NCBI RefSeq assembly: GCF_004348115.1
Contig: NZ_QPFB01000001.1
Location: 845,978-909,977, forward strand
Reading direction: 5' to 3'
Origin: Stenotrophomonas sp. ATCM1_4
Lineage (GTDB): Bacteria > Pseudomonadota > Gammaproteobacteria > Xanthomonadales > Xanthomonadaceae
Length of the DNA: 64,000 nt
Numbering within the stretch: the stretch's first letter is position 1; each line of letters starts with the position of its first letter. The position numbers and the translations under genes are program-made. This document shows, piece by piece, positions 57,220 to 64,000 of the stretch. Below the pieces are notes generated by a model. It saw only the letters and a program-made list of their open reading frames with translations, searched no databases and had not been told where the DNA came from.

Positions 57220-58368
57220 ATGCAACCGCAGACCAAGCTGCCCAAGGTGGGCACCACCATCTTCACCGTGATGTCGCAGATGGCCGCAGAGCACGGCGCC
57301 GTCAACCTGGGCCAGGGCTTTCCCGATTTCCCGGCACCGCAGCGCCTGATCGACGAGACCGCCAAGGCCATGCGCGAGGGGTTCAACCAGTACGCGCCGA
57401 TGACCGGCGTGGCGCCGCTGCGCCAGGCCATCGCGCAGAAGGCACTGGACTGCTATGGCGCGCAGGTCGACCCGGACAGCGAGATCACCGTCACCTCCGG
57501 CGGCACCGAGGCCATCTTCAATGCCATCCATGCGGTGGTGCGGGCCGGCGAGGAAGTGATCGTGCTCGACCCGGCCTACGACTGCTACGAGCCGGCCATC
57601 GACCTGGCCGGCGCGCGGGCCGTGCACGTCGCGCTGGATCCGCAGACCTTCGCGGTGGACTGGGACAAGGTGCGCGCGGCGATCACGCCCAGAACCCGCA
57701 TGCTGATGGTCAACACCCCGCACAACCCGTCCGGCGCGATGCTGTCGGCGCAGGACATGCAGGCGTTGATCGAAGTGCTGCGCGGCACCGACATCTACCT
57801 GGTCTCCGACGAGGTCTACGAGCACATCATCTATGACGGCGCCCGCCACGAATCGGCGCTGCGCTACCCGGAGCTGCGCGAACGCGCCTTCGTCATTTCC
57901 AGCTTCGGCAAGACCTACCACTGCACCGGCTGGAAGATCGGCTATGCGATCGCACCGCCGGCGTTGACCGCCGAGTTCCGCAAGGTGCACCAGTACAACA
58001 CCTTCACCACCTACAGCCCGGCGCAGTACGGCTTTGCCGCGATGATCCGCGACGAGCCCGAGCACCACCAGGAGCTGGGCGCGTTCTACCAGGCCAAGCG
58101 CGACCGCTTCCGCGCGCAGTTGCTGACCACGCGCCTGAAGCCGCTGCCGGTGCCGGGAGGCTACTTCCAGCTGGTCGATTACTCGGCCATCAGTGACCTG
58201 CCGGACCATGAGTTCGTGAAGTGGCTGACCATCGAGAAGGGCGTCACCGCGATCCCGCTGTCGCCGTTCTACGAAACCCCGCCGGCCGGTCAGCGCCTGG
58301 TGCGGCTGTGCTTCGCCAAGAACGACGCCACCCTGGACGCGGCCATCGCGCGCCTGCAGGCGCTCTGA
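57220..58368 (+). CDS. PLP-dependent aminotransferase (methionine aminotransferase, YbdL/MtnE-like)
   Basis: A 382-residue class I aminotransferase. The PLP lysine is in SSFGKTYHCTGWKIGY; the N-terminal NLGQGFPDFPAPQRLID and NTPHNPSGAMLS are the family's substrate and PLP motifs. This subgroup (YbdL/KAT-like) transaminates methionine or its oxo-acid, often with glutamine as amino donor. The ATG at 57220 is chosen over GTG 57208. An omega-amidase two genes downstream removes the alpha-ketoglutaramate formed when glutamine is the donor, supporting this role. Confidence 0.88.
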   Translation: MQPQTKLPKVGTTIFTVMSQMAAEHGAVNLGQGFPDFPAPQRLIDETAKAMREGFNQYAPMTGVAPLRQAIAQKALDCYGAQVDPDSEITVTSGGTEAIFNAIHAVVRAGEEVIVLDPAYDCYEPAIDLAGARAVHVALDPQTFAVDWDKVRAAITPRTRMLMVNTPHNPSGAMLSAQDMQALIEVLRGTDIYLVSDEVYEHIIYDGARHESALRYPELRERAFVISSFGKTYHCTGWKIGYAIAPPALTAEFRKVHQYNTFTTYSPAQYGFAAMIRDEPEHHQELGAFYQAKRDRFRAQLLTTRLKPLPVPGGYFQLVDYSAISDLPDHEFVKWLTIEKGVTAIPLSPFYETPPAGQRLVRLCFAKNDATLDAAIARLQAL

Positions 58369-58378
58369 GGCGGCCGGC

Positions 58379-58690
58379 GTGGGTGTGGGCCAGTGGCTGT
58401 TCTGCGTGCTGTTCGGCGGCTTCCTGGCCGCCGTGGCCCTGCGCGGCTGGCTGTTCTTCTCGGTCGTGCAGGACGGGCTGCGCGCGCGCGGTGTGGCGGT
58501 GGATGACGGCTGGTTGGCCGTGCGCGGCAGCTTCAACCGCTACACCCGGACCTACCTGGCGCTGCTCGATGCCCAGGAGCGGCGCCAGCCGCGCAATCGA
58601 TGGGTCGCCCGGCTGCAGTGGCTGGTGCCGCTGCTGGGCGCCGGCATGGCGCTTGGCGCGATTCTCGCTTCTTCGCTTACAGGACAATGA
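58379..58690 (+). CDS. Small membrane protein, unknown
   Basis: A 103-residue protein with two hydrophobic helices (about residues 5-28 and 83-98) and a basic middle. It starts with GTG 10 bases after the aminotransferase stop and overlaps the omega-amidase start (ATGA), so it is cotranscribed with both. No family is recognised. Confidence 0.6.
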   Translation: MGVGQWLFCVLFGGFLAAVALRGWLFFSVVQDGLRARGVAVDDGWLAVRGSFNRYTRTYLALLDAQERRQPRNRWVARLQWLVPLLGAGMALGAILASSLTGQ

Positions 58691-59511
58691 CGATCATGCA
58701 GGACCTCCGTATCTCGCTCGTGCAGGGCGACACCCGCTGGCACGACCCGGCCGGCAACCGCGCGCACTACGCCGCGTTGCTGGCGCCGTTGGCCGGCAGC
58801 ACCGACCTGGTGATCCTGCCGGAAACCTTCACCAGCGGCTTCTCCAACGACGCCATCGACAAGGCCGAGGGCATGGACGGGCCGACGGTGGCGTGGATCG
58901 TGGAGCAGGCGCGCGCGCTGGGCGCGGCGGTCACCGGCAGCGTGCAGCTGCGTGAGGGTGGCGCCGTCTACAACCGCCTGCTGTGGGCCACGCCCGATGG
59001 CCAGCTGCAGTACTACGACAAGCGCCACCTGTTTCGCTACGCCGGCGAGCACAAGCGCTATGCGGCGGGCAACGAACGCCTGAGCGTCGAATTGAAGGGA
59101 TGGCGGATCAATCCGCAGATCTGCTACGACCTGCGCTTCCCGGTGTTCTGCCGCAACCGCTACGACGTGGAGCGCGCCGGGCAGATGGACTTCGACCTGC
59201 AGATCTTCGTCGCCAACTGGCCCTCGGCACGCGCCTATGCGTGGCAGACGCTGGCGCGCGCGCGGGCGATCGAGAACCTGTGCTACGTGGCCGTGGTCAA
59301 CCGCGTCGGCATGGACGGCAATGGCCTGCACTATTCGGGTGACAGCGCGGTGATCGACTTCCTCGGCCAGCCGCAGCTGGAAATCCGCGAGCGCGAGCAG
59401 GTGGTGACCACGACGATCTCGGCGCAGGCACTGGCGGCCCATCGCGAACGCTTCCCGGCGATGCTGGACGCGGACGACTTCACCCTGGCCGGGCCGGTCG
59501 TGGCTCGCTGA
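58687..59511 (+). CDS. Carbon-nitrogen hydrolase, omega-amidase type (YafV-like)
   Basis: A 274-residue nitrilase-superfamily enzyme with the Glu-Lys-Cys triad: Glu in LPETFTSGF, Lys in YYDKRHLF, Cys in NPQICYDLRFPVF. YafV-type omega-amidases hydrolyse alpha-ketoglutaramate to 2-oxoglutarate and ammonia. Its place just after a methionine/glutamine-type aminotransferase suggests a coupled glutamine transaminase-omega-amidase route for methionine salvage. The start overlaps the preceding small gene (ATGA); an internal ATG three codons in is an alternative. Confidence 0.9.
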   Translation: MTIMQDLRISLVQGDTRWHDPAGNRAHYAALLAPLAGSTDLVILPETFTSGFSNDAIDKAEGMDGPTVAWIVEQARALGAAVTGSVQLREGGAVYNRLLWATPDGQLQYYDKRHLFRYAGEHKRYAAGNERLSVELKGWRINPQICYDLRFPVFCRNRYDVERAGQMDFDLQIFVANWPSARAYAWQTLARARAIENLCYVAVVNRVGMDGNGLHYSGDSAVIDFLGQPQLEIREREQVVTTTISAQALAAHRERFPAMLDADDFTLAGPVVAR

Positions 59512-59602
59512 ACGCACGCACGGCCACGATCGCGGCCACCATGCGCACGCCTCGGGCCGGCTGCTAGGCTCGGCCCGGGTTCACGCAACCGAAGGAGCAA
59601 CC

Positions 59603-60037
59603 ATGAAGAAGATGACCGCTGCGCTGTTGCTGTTGGCCGCCGTCGGGCTGGCCCCGGCCGCGCAGGCCGCCGGCAACATCGATTGCGAGCTGCACTACAA
59701 CCTCACGGGGTGGTCGGCGTTCTACAAGACGTCGCAGGGCACCGGCACCATCACCTGCGACAACGGTGCCAGCATCCCGGTGAAGATCTCCGCCAAGGGC
59801 GGCGGCCTGACCGTGGGACGCACCACCATCACCGACGGGCGCGGCAGGTTCACCGGCGCCTATGCATTGAATGACCTGCTTGGCACCTACGCAGCGGCCG
59901 AAGTGCATGCCAGTGCGTCGCGTGCCAGCGATGCGCAGGTGATGACCAAGGGGGACATCTCGCTGGCGCTGGCCGGTACCGGTCGTGGCTGGAGCCTTGG
60001 TATCGGTTTCGGCAAGTTTGTGATCGAGCGCCGCTGA
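59603..60037 (+). CDS. Secreted hypothetical protein
   Basis: A 144-residue protein with a signal peptide (cleavage AQAA near residue 23). The mature protein is beta-rich, with two Cys (NIDCELHYNL and GTITCDNG) likely forming a disulphide, and glycine-rich strands (GRGWSLGIGFGKF). It has a ribosome site (GAAGGAG) upstream. No family is named with confidence. It is a single gene, convergent with the zeta-like gene. Confidence 0.75.
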   Translation: MKKMTAALLLLAAVGLAPAAQAAGNIDCELHYNLTGWSAFYKTSQGTGTITCDNGASIPVKISAKGGGLTVGRTTITDGRGRFTGAYALNDLLGTYAAAEVHASASRASDAQVMTKGDISLALAGTGRGWSLGIGFGKFVIERR

Positions 60038-60049
60038 ATCCTGGAACCA

Positions 60050-60077
60050 CGATGCCCGGCCCTGTGGCCGGGCATCG
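60050..60077. terminator. Bidirectional hairpin between convergent genes
   Basis: CGATGCCCGGCC (60050-60061) pairs with GGCCGGGCATCG (60066-60077) across a 4-nt loop. No long T-run follows, but its position between two convergent stops fits a shared terminator. Confidence 0.6.
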
Positions 60078-60080
60078 AGA

Positions 60081-60716
60081 TCATTCGTCGACGGCGACCG
60101 GGAACGCCTTCAACGCTGCCCATACGATGGGCTTGGCCCATTCGGGTACCTGCGCGAACTCCTCCTGCGTGGCGGGGCAGAGGATCTGGCCGCGTTCCAC
60201 TTCCAGCACCAGCAACGGCTCGACCTGGCCATCGGCGTCGGCGGGGCGGCTGTTGTCGTAGACGTGCAGTGCGGTCAGGTGCGGGAGCAGCTCGACCAGG
60301 TTCATCCGTGAGCTGTCGAAGCGCTGGCGGATCTTGCCTTCGGGGATGTCATGGCCACCATTGGCCACGCGCTCGGCCACGCGCTGCAGGTGCAGCTCGA
60401 CGCTCTCCAGTCCGCAGAACCAGATGCTGACTTCATGCCGCGCGCTGGCTTCACGCAGCAGGGCAGGGATGGTGTTCGCGCCCAGCGTGGTTTCGAAGGC
60501 GTAGTCGACGTCATCGGCCATGGCCGCGCGCAGGCGGCGGGTGCCCTCCTGCCAGGCGGTGGCATTGGCTTCATCCAATGGCCATCCACGTTCGACCAGT
60601 TGCCGGGTGAACGCATCGGGGTTGAACCAGGTGGCGCCGTCCTCGGCCAGCATCATGCCCAGCAGCGAACTCTTGCCGGCGCCATTGACGCCGGCCAGGA
60701 CAAGGATCCGTGCCAT
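60081..60716 (-). CDS. Zeta-toxin-like AAA kinase
   Basis: A 211-residue P-loop kinase: Walker A LAGVNGAGKSSLLG, FNPDAFTRQL and ETTLGANTIPALLR are zeta-toxin-like. Zeta toxins phosphorylate UDP-N-acetylglucosamine and block cell-wall synthesis. It starts 3 bases after a Phd/YefM-like antitoxin gene on the same strand, so the two form a likely toxin-antitoxin pair. Zeta toxins normally pair with epsilon antitoxins, so the partner type is unusual. Related kinases of this size can be non-toxic, so toxicity is inferred. Confidence 0.75.
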   Translation of the reverse strand: MARILVLAGVNGAGKSSLLGMMLAEDGATWFNPDAFTRQLVERGWPLDEANATAWQEGTRRLRAAMADDVDYAFETTLGANTIPALLREASARHEVSIWFCGLESVELHLQRVAERVANGGHDIPEGKIRQRFDSSRMNLVELLPHLTALHVYDNSRPADADGQVEPLLVLEVERGQILCPATQEEFAQVPEWAKPIVWAALKAFPVAVDE

Positions 60717-60719
60717 CGG

Positions 60720-61061
60720 TCAGAGCGACTTGCCCAGCGGGATCCTGCGGCCACGACGGGCCGGTCGCGCCAACGCCCTGGCCAGGCTGCCGTCCTGCAG
60801 GGAGGACAGGTGCGCATCGAACTCGGCCTGCAGCGCCTGCAGTGACTGCGCGCGCTGGGCGCCGGCGGAATGGCCGTTGGCCTGATCCACCAGACGCTGG
60901 TACTCCTCGGCGGAGACCACCACCGCCTGCGGATGATTGTGGTTGGTGATCACCACCGCACCGCTGCGGAGCACCTTGCGCATCAGGTCCGGCCAACCCT
61001 TGGCCTTGACGTCGCTGGCGGGCGTCTTTTCCAGATCCAGCAGATTCAGGGAGAGGTCCAT
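60720..61061 (-). CDS. Phd/YefM-family antitoxin
   Basis: A 113-residue protein. The antitoxin fold is visible in the middle: KGWPDLMRKVLRSGAVVITNHNHPQAVVVSAEEYQRL matches the Phd/YefM pattern (helix, IT-x-x-x-P-x-A-V-V, E-E-Y-x-x-L). The C-terminal part (SLQALQAEFDAHLSSLQ) would be the toxin-binding tail. A start at ATG 61061 gives MDLSLNLLDLEK; ATG 61109 would fall in the operator-like palindrome. It precedes the zeta-like gene by three bases. Confidence 0.75.
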   Translation of the reverse strand: MDLSLNLLDLEKTPASDVKAKGWPDLMRKVLRSGAVVITNHNHPQAVVVSAEEYQRLVDQANGHSAGAQRAQSLQALQAEFDAHLSSLQDGSLARALARPARRGRRIPLGKSL

Positions 61062-61095
61062 GGCGGCATCCAGCAGGGGAGTAAGGGGAAAATAT

Positions 61096-61115
61096 CCCAA
61101 AATTACCATTTTGGG
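61096..61115. promoter_or_regulatory. Operator-like palindrome of the toxin-antitoxin pair
   Basis: CCCAAAAT (61096-61103) and ATTTTGGG (61108-61115) form a perfect 8-bp inverted repeat with spacer TACC. It is the most AT-rich site in the area and lies 35 bases upstream of the antitoxin start, where TA pairs usually autoregulate. Confidence 0.65.
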
Positions 61116-61162
61116 TACTTTTCCGGCGCCGGCGTTCAGGCGGGCGAGGGGCGGCTGAACGC

Positions 61163-61189
61163 AGAACGCCCGGCGCGGGGCCGGGCGTT
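61163..61189 (-). terminator. Hairpin after rluB
   Basis: GAACGCCCGGC (61163-61173) pairs with GCCGGGCGTTC (61179-61189). On the minus strand it is followed by TGCGTT, a weak T-tail. It would end the scp-rluB transcript before the antitoxin promoter. Confidence 0.6.
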
Positions 61190-61221
61190 CGGGTCATGCC
61201 AGGGGGAGACTCCTTGCGGAA

Positions 61222-62844
61222 TCAGCCGCCACGCGGGCCGCGGCCACCGCCACCGGGACGGCCGCCACCCGGGCGACCGGCGCCGCCGGGGCGATTGCCA
61301 CCCGGACGCGGGCCGCCGGCCGGACGGCCTGCGCCGCCGGGGCGGTTGCCCCCCGGGCGCGGGCCGCCGGCAGGGCGGTTGCCGGCCGGACGTGCGCCAT
61401 ACGGGTTGAAGCCCGGGTTGGCGTGGTCGGACGGGAAGCTCGGGGCGTTGCCCGGGTGGCCATAGGGGTGCTTGCGCTGGCCTTGGCCGGCGCCCTGGCC
61501 GGCACCACCGCCCTGCGGGCGGCCCTGGCCACCGGCGGCACCACGGCCGGCGCCACCAGCGCCCGGACGCGGCTTGTTGCCGTACGGCCGGGCCTGGCCA
61601 TCCGCGCTACCGCGGCCCGGACCCCGGTTGCCACCGGGACCGGCATTGCGGTGGCCGGTCGGGCCGGTGCTCACGCCATCGGGCACGTACCAGGTGCGGA
61701 ACGCGGCCGGGTTGCCTTCCGGCAGGCCGCGGTCGCCCTTGGGGGCCTTGCGCTGCTTGAACGGCTTCTGCGACTGCTTGGCCGCCGCTTCGCCGCTGAC
61801 GGTCAGGCCGCCCTTGAAGCCGCCGCCCTTGCCACCACGGCCACGGCCGCGGTCTTCGCGCAGGGTGTCGAAGCGGCGCAGTTCGCGGCCTTCGTCGGCG
61901 GTGTTGTGGCCGTTGACGTAGGCATTGCCGCGGCCGCCGTCGCGCGCGACGCGTACGGTGGTCTTGGCGGCCTTGCGCTGGCCGATCACCGGCTGCAGCG
62001 TCAGCGCCGACGGGGTGCCTTCCTCCAGCTTCAACTGGCTGCGCAGGGCTTCAACCTGCGGGCTGGGCAGTTCCACCGACTGGCCGCGCAGCAGTTCGCG
62101 CGGCAGTTCGATCTTGCCGTAGCGGGTGCGCTTGAGGCGGCTGACCTGGCAGCCCTGCGATTCCCACAGGCGGCGCACTTCGCGGTTGCGGCCTTCCTTG
62201 ACGACCACGCGGAACCAGTCGTGCGAATCGGTGCCGCCGATGCGTTCGATCTCGTCGAACTTGGCCGGGCCGTCTTCCAGCGCCACGCCGCGGGCGAGGC
62301 GGTCGACGATGTTGTCGGGCACCTTCTCCTCGCCTTCCGGGGCGCGCACGCGCACCACGTACTCGCGCTCGACCTCGAAGGAGGGATGCATCATGGCGTT
62401 GGCCAGCTCGCCGTCGGTGGTGAGCAGCAGCAGGCCGGTGGTGTTGATGTCCAGGCGGCCGATGGCGATCCAGCGCGCGCCCTTGAGCGGCGGCAGCGAC
62501 TCGAACACGGTCGGGCGGCCTTCGGGGTCTTCGCGGGTGGTCACTTCGCCTTCGGGCTTGTTGTAGACCAGTACGCGCGACGGGTCGGTCAGCGCGCTGG
62601 CCACGAAGCTGCGGCCGTCCAGGTCGATCTTGTCGCCGCTCTTGACCGACATGCCGGTCTGGGCGGTTTCACCGTTGACCTTGACCAGGCCATCGGCGAT
62701 GCGCTGTTCCAGCGCACGGCGCGAGCCCAGCCCGGCCTGGGCCAGGACCTTGTGCAGGCGCTCTTCGAGCTTGGGCTGTTCGGTGCTGGCTTCGCGCTTG
62801 AGCGAGAGCTTATTCAACGACAGCTTGCGAGGGGTGTCACTCAT
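61222..62844 (-). CDS. rluB: 23S rRNA pseudouridine synthase RluB with long low-complexity tail
   Basis: RluB makes pseudouridine 2605 of 23S rRNA. The 540-residue protein has an S4 domain (about 28-75, RLHKVLAQAGLGSRRALEQRIADGLVKVNG) and a catalytic domain with GRLDINTTGLLLLTTDG, where Asp is the nucleophile. Residues beyond about 290 are a basic, Gly/Arg/Pro/Asn-rich tail with a tandem 17-residue repeat (AGGPRPGGNRPGGAGRP twice). E. coli RluB is 291 residues, so the tail nearly doubles the protein. It may bind RNA. Its start overlaps the scpB stop by eight bases. Confidence 0.93.
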   Translation of the reverse strand: MSDTPRKLSLNKLSLKREASTEQPKLEERLHKVLAQAGLGSRRALEQRIADGLVKVNGETAQTGMSVKSGDKIDLDGRSFVASALTDPSRVLVYNKPEGEVTTREDPEGRPTVFESLPPLKGARWIAIGRLDINTTGLLLLTTDGELANAMMHPSFEVEREYVVRVRAPEGEEKVPDNIVDRLARGVALEDGPAKFDEIERIGGTDSHDWFRVVVKEGRNREVRRLWESQGCQVSRLKRTRYGKIELPRELLRGQSVELPSPQVEALRSQLKLEEGTPSALTLQPVIGQRKAAKTTVRVARDGGRGNAYVNGHNTADEGRELRRFDTLREDRGRGRGGKGGGFKGGLTVSGEAAAKQSQKPFKQRKAPKGDRGLPEGNPAAFRTWYVPDGVSTGPTGHRNAGPGGNRGPGRGSADGQARPYGNKPRPGAGGAGRGAAGGQGRPQGGGAGQGAGQGQRKHPYGHPGNAPSFPSDHANPGFNPYGARPAGNRPAGGPRPGGNRPGGAGRPAGGPRPGGNRPGGAGRPGGGRPGGGGRGPRGG

Positions 62845-63688
62845 CAGTTTTGCTCCGGCCGGCGTTTTCCGCGTCGGCCTCTGGGTCGGAATCGGCTACG
62901 TCAACAGCCACGGTCGTCGTCGCGACGGCGTTGTCTTCGGTTTGTTCCACTTCCGCCGCGCGCTCTCCCGGCGCGGCGTCGGGTTCGCCCGTGAGGGCGG
63001 TGGTGCCTGCCGTGGCGCCGGCATCCGGGGATGCCTGCGCCGCAGCGGTATCAGGGGTGTTGCGTTCGCCGGCCTCGGCGCCATCCGGGGTGGCGGCGCC
63101 TGCGGTCAGCGGTGCCGCTGGCTGGCCGTCGCCATCCAGCGGGAGTTGCGGTTCCAGCTCGCCGATGTCACGCAGTTCGGACAGCGGCGGCAGTTCGTCC
63201 AGGCGCTTGAGCCCGAAGTAGTCCAGGAAGCCCTTGGTGGTGCCGAACAGGGCTGGCTTGCCCGGGACATCACGGTGGCCGACCACGCGGATCCATTCGC
63301 GTTCTTCCAGCGCCTGGATGATGTTGCTGCTGACCGCCACGCCACGCACCTGCTCGATCTCGCCGCGGGTGATGGGCTGGCGGTAGGCGATCAGCGCCAG
63401 GGTTTCCAGGGTGGCGCGGGTGTAGCGGGTCTTGCGCTCGGTCCATAGCCGGGACACCCAGCCGTGCACCTCGTTGGTGATCTGGAAGCGGAAGCCGGAG
63501 GCCACCTCGACCAGTTCGACGCCACGGCCGGCGCAGCCTTCGCGCAGCAGTTCCAGCGCGCGCTCGACGCTGCCCGGCGGGGCCGGCTCGTCCTCCGGAA
63601 ACAGGCCCTGCAACTGTGCCAGGGTCAGCGGCTGGCTGGAGGCCAGCAGCGCACCTTCGACGATACGGTTGATCAGCGGTTGATCCAT
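62837..63688 (-). CDS. scpB: Segregation and condensation protein ScpB
   Basis: ScpB with ScpA and SMC forms the condensin complex for chromosome segregation. The 283-residue protein has two winged-helix domains (about 1-165), including RVEGA/ALLASSQPLT and KTRYTRATLETLALIAYRQPITRGEIEQVRGV, and GRRDVPGKP-like wing sequence VVGHRDVPGKPALFGTTKGFLDYFGL. Its C-terminal 100 residues are an acidic, Ala/Asp/Glu-rich low-complexity tail. ATG at 63688 is the natural start. It follows scpA by 16 bases. Confidence 0.95.
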   Translation of the reverse strand: MDQPLINRIVEGALLASSQPLTLAQLQGLFPEDEPAPPGSVERALELLREGCAGRGVELVEVASGFRFQITNEVHGWVSRLWTERKTRYTRATLETLALIAYRQPITRGEIEQVRGVAVSSNIIQALEEREWIRVVGHRDVPGKPALFGTTKGFLDYFGLKRLDELPPLSELRDIGELEPQLPLDGDGQPAAPLTAGAATPDGAEAGERNTPDTAAAQASPDAGATAGTTALTGEPDAAPGERAAEVEQTEDNAVATTTVAVDVADSDPEADAENAGRSKTDE

Positions 63689-63704
63689 GCGTTGGCTTGT
63701 AGGC

Positions 63705-64000
63705 TCAGGCGGGGTCGTTGTCGGCGTCATCGAACTCGCTGGAGAACGCCAGCGGTGCGTTGGTGTTGCCGGCGGCCAGGGACTTGACGTAGATCGGGGC
63801 GAGCGGTGCTTCCTGCACGATGTCCAGCAACTGCTCCTTGGCCAGTTCCAGCATCGCCAGGAAGGTGACCAGTACGCCGAGCTTGCCTTCCTCGGCGGTG
63901 AACAGCGTTTCGAAACGGTAGAACCGGCCATCCTCCAGGCGCGCGAGCATGTCGCCCATGCGCTGGCGTACGCTCAGTGCCTCGCGCTTGATGGCGTGGC
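63705..64000 (-). CDS. scpA: Segregation and condensation protein ScpA (3' end only)
   Basis: The final 97 codons of ScpA on the minus strand; the gene continues beyond the window. The visible part is the C-terminal winged helix, FETLFTAEEGKLGVLVTFLAMLELAKEQLLDIVQEAPLAPIYVK, the kleisin end that binds the SMC head. scpB follows directly. The frame is open to base 64000 with no start needed within the window. Confidence 0.93.
   Translation of the reverse strand, partial: HAIKREALSVRQRMGDMLARLEDGRFYRFETLFTAEEGKLGVLVTFLAMLELAKEQLLDIVQEAPLAPIYVKSLAAGNTNAPLAFSSEFDDADNDPA

Overview
This is one contiguous stretch of a high-GC gammaproteobacterial chromosome, almost certainly from the Xanthomonadaceae (Stenotrophomonas/Pseudoxanthomonas/Xanthomonas neighbourhood). 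The strongest evidence is the arginine cluster. It uses N-acetylornithine transcarbamylase, N-acetylcitrulline deacetylase and a fused N-acetylglutamate kinase-synthase, the acetylated route known from Xanthomonas. Other signs are a DksA with a very long Lys/Ala/Pro-rich N-terminus and the family-type intergenic palindromes. Coding density is high. No rRNA, insertion sequence, prophage or CRISPR array was seen.

Layout. 1-7.8 kb: htpX (truncated by the window edge), a small lipoprotein, divergent suhB/trmJ, a phosphonate-type binding protein overlapping a membrane GGDEF-EAL protein, and divergent epmB/efp (EF-P and its lysylation enzyme). 7.9-19.3 kb: an amidohydrolase-ubiG-HAD phosphatase-phytoene synthase-like run, a M23 peptidase with pyrC and yidD, the dksA-like gene, a nucleoside deaminase, sufE coupled to an MFS exporter, and cysS. 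19.4-31.3 kb: a secreted hypothetical protein, then argF'-argG-argE'-argB/A-GNAT-argC-argH-yciI-like-proB-proA. A small Arg-codon-containing leader ORF and an attenuator-like terminator precede this cluster. 31.3-39.4 kb: a CynX-type MFS, two identical tRNA-Pro(CGG) genes, and cydABX divergent from cydDC across a perfect FNR/Anr-type box. 39.4-44.3 kb: an exported, rearranged PEP-synthase-like protein, a cold-shock/DUF1294 fusion, a periplasmic ATP-dependent DNA ligase, and metX. 44.4-57.1 kb: a complete cytochrome c maturation set (ccmABCDEFGHI). It is split between ccmB and ccmC by a TetR regulator, a decaheme MtrA/DmsE/PioA-type cytochrome, an MtrB/PioB-type porin, a diheme c4-type cytochrome and an azurin. 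57.2-64 kb: an aminotransferase/omega-amidase pair, a Phd-type antitoxin with a zeta-like kinase, rluB with a long low-complexity tail, scpB and the 3' end of scpA.

How the parts work together. The ccm/mtr block encodes both a transmembrane electron conduit and the machinery that attaches its twelve haems, next to soluble periplasmic carriers; it reads as a self-contained extracellular electron transfer locus. cydABX and cydDC form a complete cytochrome bd oxidase plus assembly unit that probably responds to oxygen. The arg/pro cluster turns glutamate into arginine and proline precursors. Its leader suggests ribosome-mediated transcription attenuation by arginine supply.

The points most worth a second look are the arg leader, the electron-conduit insertion in the ccm locus, the Phd-zeta pair with its operator-like palindrome, the Cys-poor DksA with a histone-H1-like tail, the two neighbouring exported ATP-dependent-looking enzymes, and the paired inverted intergenic repeats. 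All assignments come from reading the sequence and from family knowledge; no database search was run.
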